IMG/VR virus record: IMGVR_UViG_3300043446_005369
Coordinates: 20,376 to 84,375 of that record
Source of the DNA: a virus
Direction: 5' to 3' (one strand)
Length of the DNA: 64,000 nucleotides
The first letter of the stretch is position 1. Every line of letters begins with the position of its first letter. The position numbers were made by a program, and so were the translations under genes. The notes below the pieces were generated by a model that saw only the letters and a program-made list of their open reading frames with translations, was not told the origin of the DNA and did no database searches. This document shows positions 54,501 through 63,081 of this stretch, one piece after another.

Positions 54501-57500
54501 ATCTATTTTGTAAATAAAATAGTCACTATTAGATAATCCGCTTGGTGGAGTATTACTTTCAAAAAATATTTTATCTCCAGTATTAAAATCGTGCTCTCCA
54601 ATTTCAATGGAATTTTGTAAAGTATTGACTTTAGTGGAACTAATTCCAATTGAATTAATTAATAATTTATTTCGTGATTGATTAAATTTAACTCTAATAT
54701 CAGTAGAAGTACCAATTCCTACAGATAGAGATGGTTTAATGGTTAAGGATATTTGATCACCATAATTTAAATTATGACTTGTAGAAACTGAAACTACTGT
54801 ATTAATTCGATTCAAATCTACCAACACCGGATTATACTTAGTTTCGATAGAATAATCATAATTATCAGATCCCGATGTAATAAAATAAACTCCATCTGAA
54901 GTTGTTGTGAGACCAATATTAGTAACAACTCCAATAAAATCTTTAGATTTATTAATTACATAAAGAGATTCTGAATTTTCATTTAATATATTAAATGATG
55001 ACTCTTCTGGGTCATTTTTTACTGTGATTGATGATGATCCAGTTTCTTTTCTGAATAAAAGCTCCTGGCCAGTTTTAAATTGATGATTTGGTAAGTATAT
55101 ATTTTGTGTTGGAATAAAGATACTATATTCCGTAGTACCAACAGTATATGTTGTAGAAATTCCAGAACCACTAATTGTACCGATACCTAGACTATAGGTT
55201 GGATTAAAATAAATTTTTCGATTATTCTGTGAATTGAATATAGTTGTAGATTTATTGATTAATATAGAATCTGGTAGGAATCTTACAATAGAACCGGAAG
55301 AATGTGCGACGCCAGCTGAAGACCTTTTTGCTTTAATAATATTATAATTCAAATAGGTATTAAGGACAGAGAAAATTTCATTATCTATTTTAATACTACT
55401 TCCAATGGAAATATTATTTGGTATATGAGATAAGTAAATATCAGTATATTTTCCAGTAGATGAATAGTTAGGAATTGATTTACTTATAGTAGAACTAAAT
55501 GAAGTGACTCCAATTGTATATTTTCCATTGACATTCGATAATCCGGAAATGACAATATTATCACCATTAGAAAAATTATGATAAGGAGTGATAGTAAGTT
55601 TTAATTTATTTTCATTTTCCCAAGTAATCGGAATATTATTATAAGTAGTTACACTTGTTTGTACATTTAGTATGTCTACTCCGGTTACTTCTGAAACTTC
55701 TGCAGCAACTCCCTGCCCATTAGTATCAATTTCATTGAATACTAATTCATCACCAACAGAATAATTTTTTCCAGCATTAATAATTTCAAAACCATTTACA
55801 CTACCAGAACTAACTGATTCTACGATCGTTTTTTGAGATACAATTTCATTCGATTCAATGATAAAATCATTATCTGAATATTGATCATTGACTTTATATG
55901 GGTAAGTATTTCTGATCAATGAAGAATTATTAAAATCAAATGATTGATTTAGTATATCATTATCGGTTAATGGTTCAGAACGATAACTATTTCCAATAAA
56001 ATACGGAAATTGTCCAACTATTTCCCCATCATCATTTATTTCAATTGTTGCAAAATAAGCATAAACTCCATTTGGAAAATCTTTAGTTTTTCCAAATCTT
56101 CCATTGAATTGATCTAAATCTCCTGAATCATCATATACATAATCTTCAACAAAATATCCATACGGAAAATCCGAAACTGGTGGTCTATTTGTTATATTTG
56201 ACGAAACATAACTTGTTTTTAATTCTTTAATTGGTGAATTTTTATTCTTAGAATCACTATACCCATAAGGTCCATAGATTGGATTCCCATCATATGCCCA
56301 ACCAATAATAGGAGAATGTTCTTGACTATCTTTTCCTTGATCATTAAGATAATTTTTAAGATTTTGAGAGTATGAGATTACTGAATACTGTAAATTAGTA
56401 TCTGTTCCAAGTAGCAATTCACTGCATGTATTTCGGTAAGAATTTTTTTGAATTCCATAACGAACTGCATTATTTACTGTCAGTGCTCTTACATTTGCTT
56501 GTATAAAAGCATTTTTACCAGAAGATATTGCATAAATTGATGTATTTTTTGATGTATACCCACTTCCGGAATGAAGAATTATGACATCAATTATTTTATT
56601 ATTTTGTATAACTGCTCTTAATTTAGCACCAATACCATCACCTACAACAATTAATTCTGGTGTTGAATAATAATCGATTCCACTATACTGAACAGCCACG
56701 CTCACAATTTTGCCATTTTGAATTAATGTACTAAATTGCGCCCCAGAACCATTTTTAATATCAATTTTTGGTCTTTGATGAATATTTAAAATTTTAGATC
56801 CATAATTTGATCCCTTTTGATAAGTATATACCTGTACGATTTCTCCCTTTACAACTGGATCTGCGGTAATGGATTCGACTATATTTGTATTTTCACTACC
56901 AGCAAGAGTATAATATACGTTTAATTTAATATCAGGATAACTAAAAATTTGATAACCTACTCCACTACTTGTAAATTTTAGATATTTTTTCTGCTCATAA
57001 TTTGTTCGTATTGTTCCTCCAATTCCTGCATCACAAAGTTTAAATTTATTAGAATCAATTTTTAAAACATAATAATAATTTTCTGTGGATATACCAGTAA
57101 TAGAATTATTATTATATGAGTATTGAATTAACTCTCCATCGGAAAATCCATGATTTATATAATTAATTGAATAATCACTTGTAGATATTTCTGAAGGTGA
57201 TACTCTAAGTTTTCTATTTGTATAATTTTGCCCACCATGAATAACTTTAATTTCCTTTAAAGTATTTTTTAATTCAGTTTTAAATTTATGAATTCCCGCA
57301 TTTCCAATTGTAGTAAATCCTACAGTATTAATTCCTAAATTATAATCATTAATATTTTCATAAAGTTCAATAGTCCTATCATTTATAATTTTTGTGTAAT
57401 AGGTTGCACCATCAATTAATGATTTAGACTGATTATTATTTGATCCTTCATAATTCCCAACACCAATTGGATTGTTATTCGTATTTTTAATATAGACAAT

Positions 57501-60020
57501 TGATTGACCATTATTTAAATTATGATTCTGTAAGAATGTAATGGTTTCATTATTGAAGTCTAGGCCACCACCATTTGCGATAGATCTTGCATCAAATTCT
57601 AATTCTCTTGCGGTTTTTTCTATGACTGGTTCAAACACTGCTCCCGTGCCATTACCACCAGTCAATTCAATCTTAATTATTGAATCAATATTAAAATCCT
57701 GAGGATCAACATAAACTTCTCTAACAGTTCCAGATACGACTGGTTGTAATAAAGCATTACCATCTACTTCAAGGCGTGGAGGATTTATTACATCATAATC
57801 AGATCCACCATTTAAAACTTCTACATTTTCTAATGGACCATAGAAGATTTTATCATTTGATTTATAATTATAAATTTCCACACCATTGTTAAGCATTCCA
57901 ATAGATCCCGGAATGGTGGAATTTTGAAGATTGCTGTATAAATTGGGTTCTAGCTTAAATTTTTTTAACAGTTTTTGAGCTGATATCTTTTTATTATATT
58001 GTGAATATAGAGTAAAGATATGATTTGGGGATAAAGATGTATTTGAAGTATTTTTAAATACAACAAAATCTTCCGCTGAAATTGCGGTTCTACTTTGATA
58101 TAATCTAATTGATTTTTTATCGTCCAATACTTCAACATAATAGATTCCATTTTCTAAACCTAAAATTTGAGAATTATTAGATGAATAATAAATCTTATCT
58201 CCAGTCACAAAGGAAATTACTTTATCAAATGTAATTATAGAACAAAATATATCAAATTCTTGATTCTTAATTACTGATTTTGCAGTATATTTTAGAATAT
58301 TTGTCGTAATTTCATATGATGGTAATGAGTTTGAGGCAACATACATATATTCTGAATTTTCATCATATATGTTTTGTATATTTGAGAATAATGTATTATT
58401 CCCATATTCAATTGGAATTATTGATGATGATGCCTTTTTAATTTTTCTACGAATATCATAAAGACCAGAATCTTTCAATGAAGAAGTGTTTACATTTATT
58501 CGTAATTCTTGTTTTGATTGAGAAATCGAAATGACTCTAATATCTTCAAAATTTGGTATTACTAATTCGCTATCACGACTTAAAATTTCTATTTCATCTC
58601 CCGGTACTAAATTACAAGAATCAACAGTAGTTTTTAATATAATACTTGCACTTTCAAATTTTTCAACTTGATATCTTGTGCTAGTATTATAAACCCAACT
58701 ATTTGCAAATATTTGTTTTCTTGTATTTCCAGATGTAATTTTTTCTCCTAAATTTTTTGGTGAAATTTCTTCATTTTCAATAAAACTATATGAATCATTT
58801 TCAAAAGTAATATTAGATAAAACTCCCGTAATTCTAAACTCAACTTTTCGATTCAAATCACCATTTTCATATCCATAATAAGTATTGTTTGAATTTACTA
58901 TTTCAGTTTTATGAATATCGATCTCTTCATTTTTACTATAACATCCTAAAAATTGATTTATAGTTTTGGCTGTATACAAAATCTCCTGATTTTTATAATA
59001 AAAACTTCCAGATTCAGGAAATCCAATTGTAGAATCTACTGTAACTACTGATAAATTTGGTAAATTTGAAATTGTCACATCTTCAATAACATGACTACTT
59101 TCTGTAATTGAAAATGTACCAGTAATGGTTGGATAAGTATCATCATATCCAACAAAACAATAAAGTTTATAGTATGTTTTATCTTTTCTAGTAATTGTTT
59201 CAACCCTAGAGACAGAGGCTGTAGTATATGAATCTGTATTTTTTTTAATTGTTTGTCCAACAAGTTGTGATGGATTTCCACTAATTACATCAATAACAGC
59301 AATATCTCTTCGAATATAGTTTGCATTTGATGATTTAAAGAGATATTGTTCTAAATCAATGATATTTGGCGTTTCACCAAATAAAACATTAAAAAGAATT
59401 CTGAACGATTCTACCGTTCCCTTTGTTTGATAAAATGTTTTTGCATTGCGAATAAAATTTCCAACATTTAGGTTTTCAACAAAATTTGTTTTTTCTAGAC
59501 CAGGAGTCAAAGAAAATTTAATTTTCTTATAAAATTCTTTTAAAAATAAAGAACTTAGATTTTTAATTAATGTATCTTTTGAATGATTCGTCGCAAAAGA
59601 AGTATTAAAAATTAATTCTTGCTGTTGATAATTTGTAATACCACTAAATCCACGAATACATCCAATAAAAGAGTCTTCTGTTGAATCAGTATAGGTAATA
59701 ATTTCATCATTTATCTGTAAAAGACCATATTTTTGGGGAAATCCTTTTGTAGTATTAACCCGTATAGTTGTAGATGTAGATGTAATATCAAATTTTAAGG
59801 TTGTTGAATCTACAATAACTTCCGGAATTAAATGATCAAGATTTAAATATTGATCTAAATTTTCTGCAATATCTACTGGTCCACTTTGATATTCTTGGGA
59901 AATATAATATTGCTTTAAAAATTCCGCTGCCTTGGGATTCTCATCTAAAATAAACTCAGGAAGTTGATTTTCAATAATTTGTTGAATTTTTATTCTAGAT
60001 TCAAAACCATTTTCTAACAT
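48576..60020 (-). CDS. 7: Giant baseplate wedge protein gp7-like (3814 aa)
   Basis: The first 260 residues (NGFESRIKIQQIIENQLPEFILDENPKAAEFLKQYYISQEYQSGPVDIAENLDQYLNLD; NLNVGNFIRNAKTFYQTKGTVESFRILFNVLFGE) are the conserved head of marine T4-like wedge protein gp7. The remainder is a very long chain of beta-rich modules, including GxGY repeats, NGIYYV-type cell-surface-like repeats and a YHYH-like domain near residue 1240. T4 gp7 is 1032 aa. It lies between gp6 and gp8 and has GAGGTCATAA as ribosome binding site. Nearly a sixth of the window is this gene, and the frame is intact. Confidence 0.88.
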   Translation of the reverse strand: MLENGFESRIKIQQIIENQLPEFILDENPKAAEFLKQYYISQEYQSGPVDIAENLDQYLNLDHLIPEVIVDSTTLKFDITSTSTTIRVNTTKGFPQKYGLLQINDEIITYTDSTEDSFIGCIRGFSGITNYQQQELIFNTSFATNHSKDTLIKNLSSLFLKEFYKKIKFSLTPGLEKTNFVENLNVGNFIRNAKTFYQTKGTVESFRILFNVLFGETPNIIDLEQYLFKSSNANYIRRDIAVIDVISGNPSQLVGQTIKKNTDSYTTASVSRVETITRKDKTYYKLYCFVGYDDTYPTITGTFSITESSHVIEDVTISNLPNLSVVTVDSTIGFPESGSFYYKNQEILYTAKTINQFLGCYSKNEEIDIHKTEIVNSNNTYYGYENGDLNRKVEFRITGVLSNITFENDSYSFIENEEISPKNLGEKITSGNTRKQIFANSWVYNTSTRYQVEKFESASIILKTTVDSCNLVPGDEIEILSRDSELVIPNFEDIRVISISQSKQELRINVNTSSLKDSGLYDIRRKIKKASSSIIPIEYGNNTLFSNIQNIYDENSEYMYVASNSLPSYEITTNILKYTAKSVIKNQEFDIFCSIITFDKVISFVTGDKIYYSSNNSQILGLENGIYYVEVLDDKKSIRLYQSRTAISAEDFVVFKNTSNTSLSPNHIFTLYSQYNKKISAQKLLKKFKLEPNLYSNLQNSTIPGSIGMLNNGVEIYNYKSNDKIFYGPLENVEVLNGGSDYDVINPPRLEVDGNALLQPVVSGTVREVYVDPQDFNIDSIIKIELTGGNGTGAVFEPVIEKTARELEFDARSIANGGGLDFNNETITFLQNHNLNNGQSIVYIKNTNNNPIGVGNYEGSNNNQSKSLIDGATYYTKIINDRTIELYENINDYNLGINTVGFTTIGNAGIHKFKTELKNTLKEIKVIHGGQNYTNRKLRVSPSEISTSDYSINYINHGFSDGELIQYSYNNNSITGISTENYYYVLKIDSNKFKLCDAGIGGTIRTNYEQKKYLKFTSSGVGYQIFSYPDIKLNVYYTLAGSENTNIVESITADPVVKGEIVQVYTYQKGSNYGSKILNIHQRPKIDIKNGSGAQFSTLIQNGKIVSVAVQYSGIDYYSTPELIVVGDGIGAKLRAVIQNNKIIDVIILHSGSGYTSKNTSIYAISSGKNAFIQANVRALTVNNAVRYGIQKNSYRNTCSELLLGTDTNLQYSVISYSQNLKNYLNDQGKDSQEHSPIIGWAYDGNPIYGPYGYSDSKNKNSPIKELKTSYVSSNITNRPPVSDFPYGYFVEDYVYDDSGDLDQFNGRFGKTKDFPNGVYAYFATIEINDDGEIVGQFPYFIGNSYRSEPLTDNDILNQSFDFNNSSLIRNTYPYKVNDQYSDNDFIIESNEIVSQKTIVESVSSGSVNGFEIINAGKNYSVGDELVFNEIDTNGQGVAAEVSEVTGVDILNVQTSVTTYNNIPITWENENKLKLTITPYHNFSNGDNIVISGLSNVNGKYTIGVTSFSSTISKSIPNYSSTGKYTDIYLSHIPNNISIGSSIKIDNEIFSVLNTYLNYNIIKAKRSSAGVAHSSGSIVRFLPDSILINKSTTIFNSQNNRKIYFNPTYSLGIGTISGSGISTTYTVGTTEYSIFIPTQNIYLPNHQFKTGQELLFRKETGSSSITVKNDPEESSFNILNENSESLYVINKSKDFIGVVTNIGLTTTSDGVYFITSGSDNYDYSIETKYNPVLVDLNRINTVVSVSTSHNLNYGDQISLTIKPSLSVGIGTSTDIRVKFNQSRNKLLINSIGISSTKVNTLQNSIEIGEHDFNTGDKIFFESNTPPSGLSNSDYFIYKIDENNISLSDTYLNSISTPPVIIDIQSSGLGIHTISLINPSLFLIRNNNVKFNLIDSSLAGYDFNLYADINYTKKFISDGESDNILLTKVGTPGVSTNASLTLKYSENIPNKLYYNLEKNGIPINLDNEVLSYAEITYQDSSYNGTFNIIDKNNTSFTISLNQYPERLTYNRNQCDVIEYYTNSNTALGGIHRISLSSGGFGYKKIPNVSNLITTNGSGAFIVPVSNSIGRIKQTKTINEGFEYSSDKTLRPIANIAKNLYVSSSNTIKSIEILNSGKNYISPPDVICINSDTGELINSGLLKAKLSGSSIGNIEIVVNPKGLPNNPITLKTINNSNGISVYRVELIGSIVRCTLTTPFGGFGNIPFEVGDQIFVEGIENIDNIGDGLNSSDYEYQFFTITNYYSTDPAILEFDISEYTDNPGIPKAIQYGYATIVNRKNYPQFKVEQEISEFLVGERLLILNGNTNQYEDTDLIIKYSNQNFIKVFGNDSLNLNNIIKGVESSNIATIDLIQSINGIYNTNYFNRQNNDWQYNTGKLSDDTQRLPDNDYYQNLSYTVKSTKTWEEIVTPVNNLLHTSGLKNFADTQIISSPLGRVGPGIGTTEALSNILIKDYISDLRVDTINNLDLVLDVDTLNGKSKFLEFNTLNLSDYILCKTNRVLKIDDISNEFSSYDDERDQDISNILTLEKRNRYNKFLVLIQNKLNNEIQFSEIVTINNNKNAYNLVKNNIVISNNKPYLVNVSGYINESQNFYLKLEPYDTENSAFDIKILQNTFNSVGIASTQSVGFVDLISTTKSINANATTNILEFNKTKYTSFFVNIHVTNDNGSIINYIEIYLTHNGTDTYLNEYYFDNSGEENNLSIGTFSSDISGGKVYLTYTNNLNEKVNLNLKSTSFGDTNIGFGTYRFKVNGQSDGNERTVVYNSQNTSISSGSTVVLSLDKNIFSAAKSLVQIGYGNTSALHQVLSVFDGVNSHTIQGPFLSIGSTTGIGTFGSEISGNNFNVVFYPNTQNNELVNVLSFNESFYKDLDKINIPPDLKYGSITESVKLANYYGTNLQNIDRLDFELNYQGQPIFVKTFNPENSEVLTLSSGQFNIKDHFFSTGEELIYRPKSTFIGVGTAPMGIGATLNYVGVVTTLLPEIVYAIKDDNTTFRLATRKEYALSGIGVTFTSYGLGNAHELEMSKKNEKSLITINNLIQYPISYSLVSYTLNGNGGQIGASSTIFALSGITSIRINDILKIDNEYLNVNNVGLGTTNIGPITYAGNVPLVEATRGFLGSLPGIHTDSSSVGVYRGSYNISGNKIYFTQAPRGNSLDLIYPNDQNLSRERAEFNGRVFLRNDYTTNQIYDDISDQFTGIANTFRLTKLGINTVGLGTTGGNGIVLINSIFQSPTTTNNSKNNYIINENLNSGITSITFTGITSANTQNIFISDSDINQNQLPRGGMIVSLGSSIGLGYEPGVYEDLSVIGVSRIGIGQTTETGVGLLLNVEVSPSSSTGIGSTLFEINSFKVTRNGYGFRKGDVFKPVGLVTASGLSSPINEFTLTVLETFNDSFACWQFGELDYIDSVKSYQDGIRTRFPLYYRGELLSFQNDSNNSDSQLIDLDSVLLIFINGILQEPSVAYRFSGGTSFEFTTPPKVEDNVSIFFYRGTINDDSFLVNVNTVIKTGDNVQVFSNNDITSTITQDKRIVYNITSSNTIETETYKGLGIDENNLKPLYWTKQKTDLIINNEEVSKSRDSLESQIFPTANIIRGFTSSSTELFVDNTELFEYESNSLSDIDAIIYHYKNNSVDVETIKNISNIEGFTCPIVGISTTTGIGAPLALKFNIITSPSNLSELKVGYPIYINNTNVGSGVTSLGVSQSDIVAISTSFLNNIYYVHAYNAITGIITCNISTSTNIVGITTIGTEKYPVGNISWGRLSGFSRSSSPISIGVSGYTSSIGITTNGYSSGLSTYPTIQRRKYGLRDTGALAKKLN
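56030..56310 (-). other. YHYH-like domain inside the gp7-like protein
   Basis: Around residues 1240-1330 the protein reads GWAYDGNPIYGPYGYSD, then PPVSDFPYGYFVEDYVYD, DLDQFNGRFGKTKDFPNGVYAYFATI. The DGNPIYGPYGY and Y-x-YFATI strings match the YHYH domain of bacterial secreted proteins. The central YHYH motif itself appears as VYAYF here. Boundaries are approximate. Confidence 0.65.
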
Positions 60021-60021
60021 T

Positions 60022-61950
60022 TTATGACCTCTTTAAATCTCCATTTGAATAACTTGAACGATACGAACTCTGAGTGAATATTACGCCAGAGGTATCATCC
60101 CCAGATGCAATTGTATCTTTAACCATATTTATTTTACTTTTCGATACATCAAAAGAAATATAAAGATCTTTTAATCCGACAACATCGTTTGATTCTGGAT
60201 ATGCTTGAATTTCAATAATATCATTGCTCATTTCGGTAGATGTAATTTCAATAGTTGAAATACGAATTTCTCCGGTTAAGTAATTTACTGTACCTGCAGA
60301 TTGAATTACGATGTATGGAGTAGATTCTGATTTATTTGGAACAGAAGTTGTGGGTTTTACAATTGAAATCACTCCACTTTTCCCATCTGCATTTGGAGTA
60401 TCTGTGAAATACACCATATCAGTTTCAATTTCTGGTCTCAATTTAAATCCAGTAGACTTAATATTGTATCCAATATTACTATAACGCTCGTTTACATGAA
60501 AACGATTACCAAAACAAATTTCATACTGAGCAGATTGATTTAAGAGAGCCTTAAGATCCCTTCGAATACGAACTTTAGTGATATTTGAAGTAATTGCAGT
60601 ATCAGTATTATCGATGACTTGTAAAAGTTTACTATATTTAAATCTTCCACCAAATTTATTTAAATCTAAAGATTCTGAATATTGATATAAAGATTGAGTT
60701 ACTGAAGTTTGTAAATCCGAGATACTTCCGATTTGATTATAATTATAATAGATATAAGACTCAATTTCAACGTATAGAATTTTTAGATCTATAATTTTAG
60801 CATTAATTCCAGATACACTGTATTGTCTTAATTTTGAAATGATTTGATCTTTATCAAAATCAGATATAAAGGTTCCATTTTTGGGTTTAATACTAATTAA
60901 AACCGTTCCAAATTGAGGTGGATTTAATTCTTCGCCACCAACAACAGAAATTGATTCCGCATTCTTATAAATTTTAGATTTGATAATAGTTTCATAATCA
61001 TTTGCAGTTACTGCTCGATATTGTGAAGAATAGAGTCGAGGAGCATAATAGCGAATCGAATCAATACTTTCAATTTCGGAACCATTTTGTGATTTTTGAT
61101 TTACAATAATATTGACAGTATTTTTCGGTACAGCAATCTCATCGTTTGCCTTTCTTAAAGATCCAGCGAAAGAAAACGAACTTACGTCATTTCCAGATCT
61201 TCCATTTGTTACAATATAATTTACGGTAATAATAGAATTATTTTCTAATTTTTTTCCAAAAATTCCATCTCCAAAAATAATTTCATATTTTTCATCTTGA
61301 ACCTCTTGAAGTAAAAAGATCTGAGATGTCGAGTCAATTTGAAAAATATTATCTACAAGATTATAAACCGCACCCAAGCCACTTTCACTTGGCCCCTTTA
61401 CATAAACACGTATGGTGGAAATATCAATAAATGAATTGTCTAAAATAAATTTTTGATCCAGAGAACCATCAACAGTAAATCTTTTAGTTAAAAATGTTCC
61501 TTCTTTTACTTCGATATTCTCGAATTTTGCAATTCCTTGATTGACCGAAACTGTAATACTCTCCGGAATTGAAAAAATGTAGGTAGAATCATTTGAGGAC
61601 CCAGTGCAGACTAAACCAGATTGAAGAGTTAACGTGGGAGTGTCTGTGGTACTGATTTCAAATGAAATATTTGCGCTTGATGCATTTCTTGAATACGGAA
61701 TATAACCGATATTTCTTGCAAGAGATACTACATTCTGTCTCACTACAGCAGAATCCAAGAAGGATTCATTTACCGCTAAATTGGTGTTAAATGCGGTAAT
61801 ATAAGTGTTATATGCAAGAGTGTCGATCAGAATCGAAAAATTAGATCCTTCAAAATCAAAATCCGTAAATGTTGAGTTTGCTCGAAGATAATCTTTAATC
61901 GAGGTACGAATTTGATCGAAATCTAAATTAGTAAATTTGGTGAAAGGCAT
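60022..61950 (-). CDS. 6: Baseplate wedge protein gp6
   Basis: A 642-aa baseplate J-like protein; T4 gp6 is 660 aa. It opens FTKFTNLDFDQIRTSIKDYLRANSTFTDFDFEGSNFSILIDTLAYNTYITAFNTNLAVNESFLDSAVVRQNVVSLARNIGYIP, the conserved gp6 N-terminus, and has YRAVTANDYETIIKSKIYKNAESISVVGGEE in the middle. Dimers form the inner ring of the baseplate. It starts directly after gp25 and ends just before the gp7 ATG. Confidence 0.96.
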   Translation of the reverse strand: MPFTKFTNLDFDQIRTSIKDYLRANSTFTDFDFEGSNFSILIDTLAYNTYITAFNTNLAVNESFLDSAVVRQNVVSLARNIGYIPYSRNASSANISFEISTTDTPTLTLQSGLVCTGSSNDSTYIFSIPESITVSVNQGIAKFENIEVKEGTFLTKRFTVDGSLDQKFILDNSFIDISTIRVYVKGPSESGLGAVYNLVDNIFQIDSTSQIFLLQEVQDEKYEIIFGDGIFGKKLENNSIITVNYIVTNGRSGNDVSSFSFAGSLRKANDEIAVPKNTVNIIVNQKSQNGSEIESIDSIRYYAPRLYSSQYRAVTANDYETIIKSKIYKNAESISVVGGEELNPPQFGTVLISIKPKNGTFISDFDKDQIISKLRQYSVSGINAKIIDLKILYVEIESYIYYNYNQIGSISDLQTSVTQSLYQYSESLDLNKFGGRFKYSKLLQVIDNTDTAITSNITKVRIRRDLKALLNQSAQYEICFGNRFHVNERYSNIGYNIKSTGFKLRPEIETDMVYFTDTPNADGKSGVISIVKPTTSVPNKSESTPYIVIQSAGTVNYLTGEIRISTIEITSTEMSNDIIEIQAYPESNDVVGLKDLYISFDVSKSKINMVKDTIASGDDTSGVIFTQSSYRSSYSNGDLKRS

Positions 61951-61951
61951 T

Positions 61952-62353
61952 TTATCTAGTTGCCTCTAATATGAATGTAAACTGTTGTGTTGGAAATTCT
62001 TGACCAATAATATCAAACGTCACGGTCACTTCAAATTCATTTAAATCTGGAATCGGATCTACTTGAATAATTACATTTGTGACTCTAGGTTCGTAATTAT
62101 TAATCACTTGACGAATTTGATTTTCAATATTCGATGCAGTACCGAAATCTACAAATTCAAATAAGCTTCTACGAATCTGTGAACCGATTGTTGAATTAAA
62201 AAACCTTTCGGTATTAATCGTTTCAACTAAATTTCGTATGGATCTTATGATCGCATTTGCATCTTTTAAAATACCCACATCCTTTGTGATCGGATGTGGG
62301 TCAAAGGATAGACTAATATCTTTAAAGGATCTAGATATCCTTGTAATGGTCAT
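61952..62353 (-). CDS. 25: Baseplate wedge protein gp25
   Basis: A 133-aa gp25/gpW-family protein with RSFKDISLSFDPHPITKDVGILKDANAIIRSIRNLVETINTERFFNSTIGSQIRRSLFEFVDFGT, the EPR-type loop NNYEPRV, and a conserved C-terminal strand. It seeds sheath assembly on the baseplate. Length matches T4 (132 aa). It lies before gp6. Confidence 0.96.
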   Translation of the reverse strand: MTITRISRSFKDISLSFDPHPITKDVGILKDANAIIRSIRNLVETINTERFFNSTIGSQIRRSLFEFVDFGTASNIENQIRQVINNYEPRVTNVIIQVDPIPDLNEFEVTVTFDIIGQEFPTQQFTFILEATR

Positions 62354-62385
62354 CTTAATTTGTCAAAAAGTTCTTTATTTATTTA

Positions 62386-62619
62386 TTATGATTTCCAAGC
62401 AGTTCCATATACTGGTTCTGTACCATAACTCCAGTCATCATAATCCTCATCATTTCGAATTTTTTCATGTAATTCAATTTGCTTACGAAAATCATGCTTT
62501 GGCGCAGAGTCGTGCATAATCTCTTGAATGACTCTTTTTGATTTGTCCGGTACATAATCAGTCACTAAATGTGTAGTTCCCCACATCTGATACATGTAAT
62601 CTTTGTCTCGATCGGTCAT
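62386..62619 (-). CDS. Hypothetical protein upstream of gp25 (77 aa)
   Basis: Starts MTDRDKDYMYQMWGTTHLVTDYVPDKSKRVI and ends DDWSYGTEPVYGTAWKS. It is rich in charged and aromatic residues. AGGAGCTATC directly precedes the ATG, so expression is likely. No family is recognised. It lies between speD and the baseplate genes, and a weak GGAG/CTCC hairpin with TTTAT (about 62655-62680) separates it from speD. Confidence 0.65.
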   Translation of the reverse strand: MTDRDKDYMYQMWGTTHLVTDYVPDKSKRVIQEIMHDSAPKHDFRKQIELHEKIRNDEDYDDWSYGTEPVYGTAWKS

Positions 62620-62685
62620 GATAGCTCCTGTTTTAGTGAATTAAAACAGAACTTTTATAAAGGAGGTTGCTATCTCCATAACTAT

Positions 62686-63081
62686 TTAACGATTTACCTC
62701 TCGAATTTGATAATTTAAAGAATTTAAGTATTTCAAAAGCTCAATCGCAATCATTTTTGGATTTCCTTCTCCACAAGTATAAACATCAATGGCAATACAT
62801 CCCTCTTCCGGCCAAGTATGACACGAAACATGACTTTCAGAAAGTGCAATCACAATCGTACAACCCTGAGGACTAAATTGATGAGCAAAAACATTCAAAA
62901 TCGTCATTTTTGCACGCTCAATACCATGTATCATGACATCTTCCAAAGCCCGCATATCGTTAATTTTGTCAAATTCGATGTCATACACCTCCAATAGTAG
63001 GTGCCTTCCCATTGAAAATCTATCCAAGGTGTTCTCATTCGCAAAAAAGCTATTTATTTCTGATTTTTTGAACGATTTCAT
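62686..63081 (-). CDS. speD: S-adenosylmethionine decarboxylase proenzyme SpeD
   Basis: A 131-aa enzyme of polyamine synthesis that decarboxylates S-adenosylmethionine. It has MGRHLLLEVYD (24-34), MTILNVFAHQFSPQG (59-73), the self-processing ESH segment (Glu82-Ser83-His84, which makes the pyruvoyl group on Ser83), SCHTWPEEG, and DVYTCG with the conserved Cys103. Phage speD is a known auxiliary metabolic gene in marine T4-like phages. A GTG two codons upstream is possible, but the ATG at 63081 has GGAAAG at suitable distance. Its start overlaps the upstream gene by about 32 bases. Confidence 0.95.
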   Translation of the reverse strand: MKSFKKSEINSFFANENTLDRFSMGRHLLLEVYDIEFDKINDMRALEDVMIHGIERAKMTILNVFAHQFSPQGCTIVIALSESHVSCHTWPEEGCIAIDVYTCGEGNPKMIAIELLKYLNSLNYQIREVNR

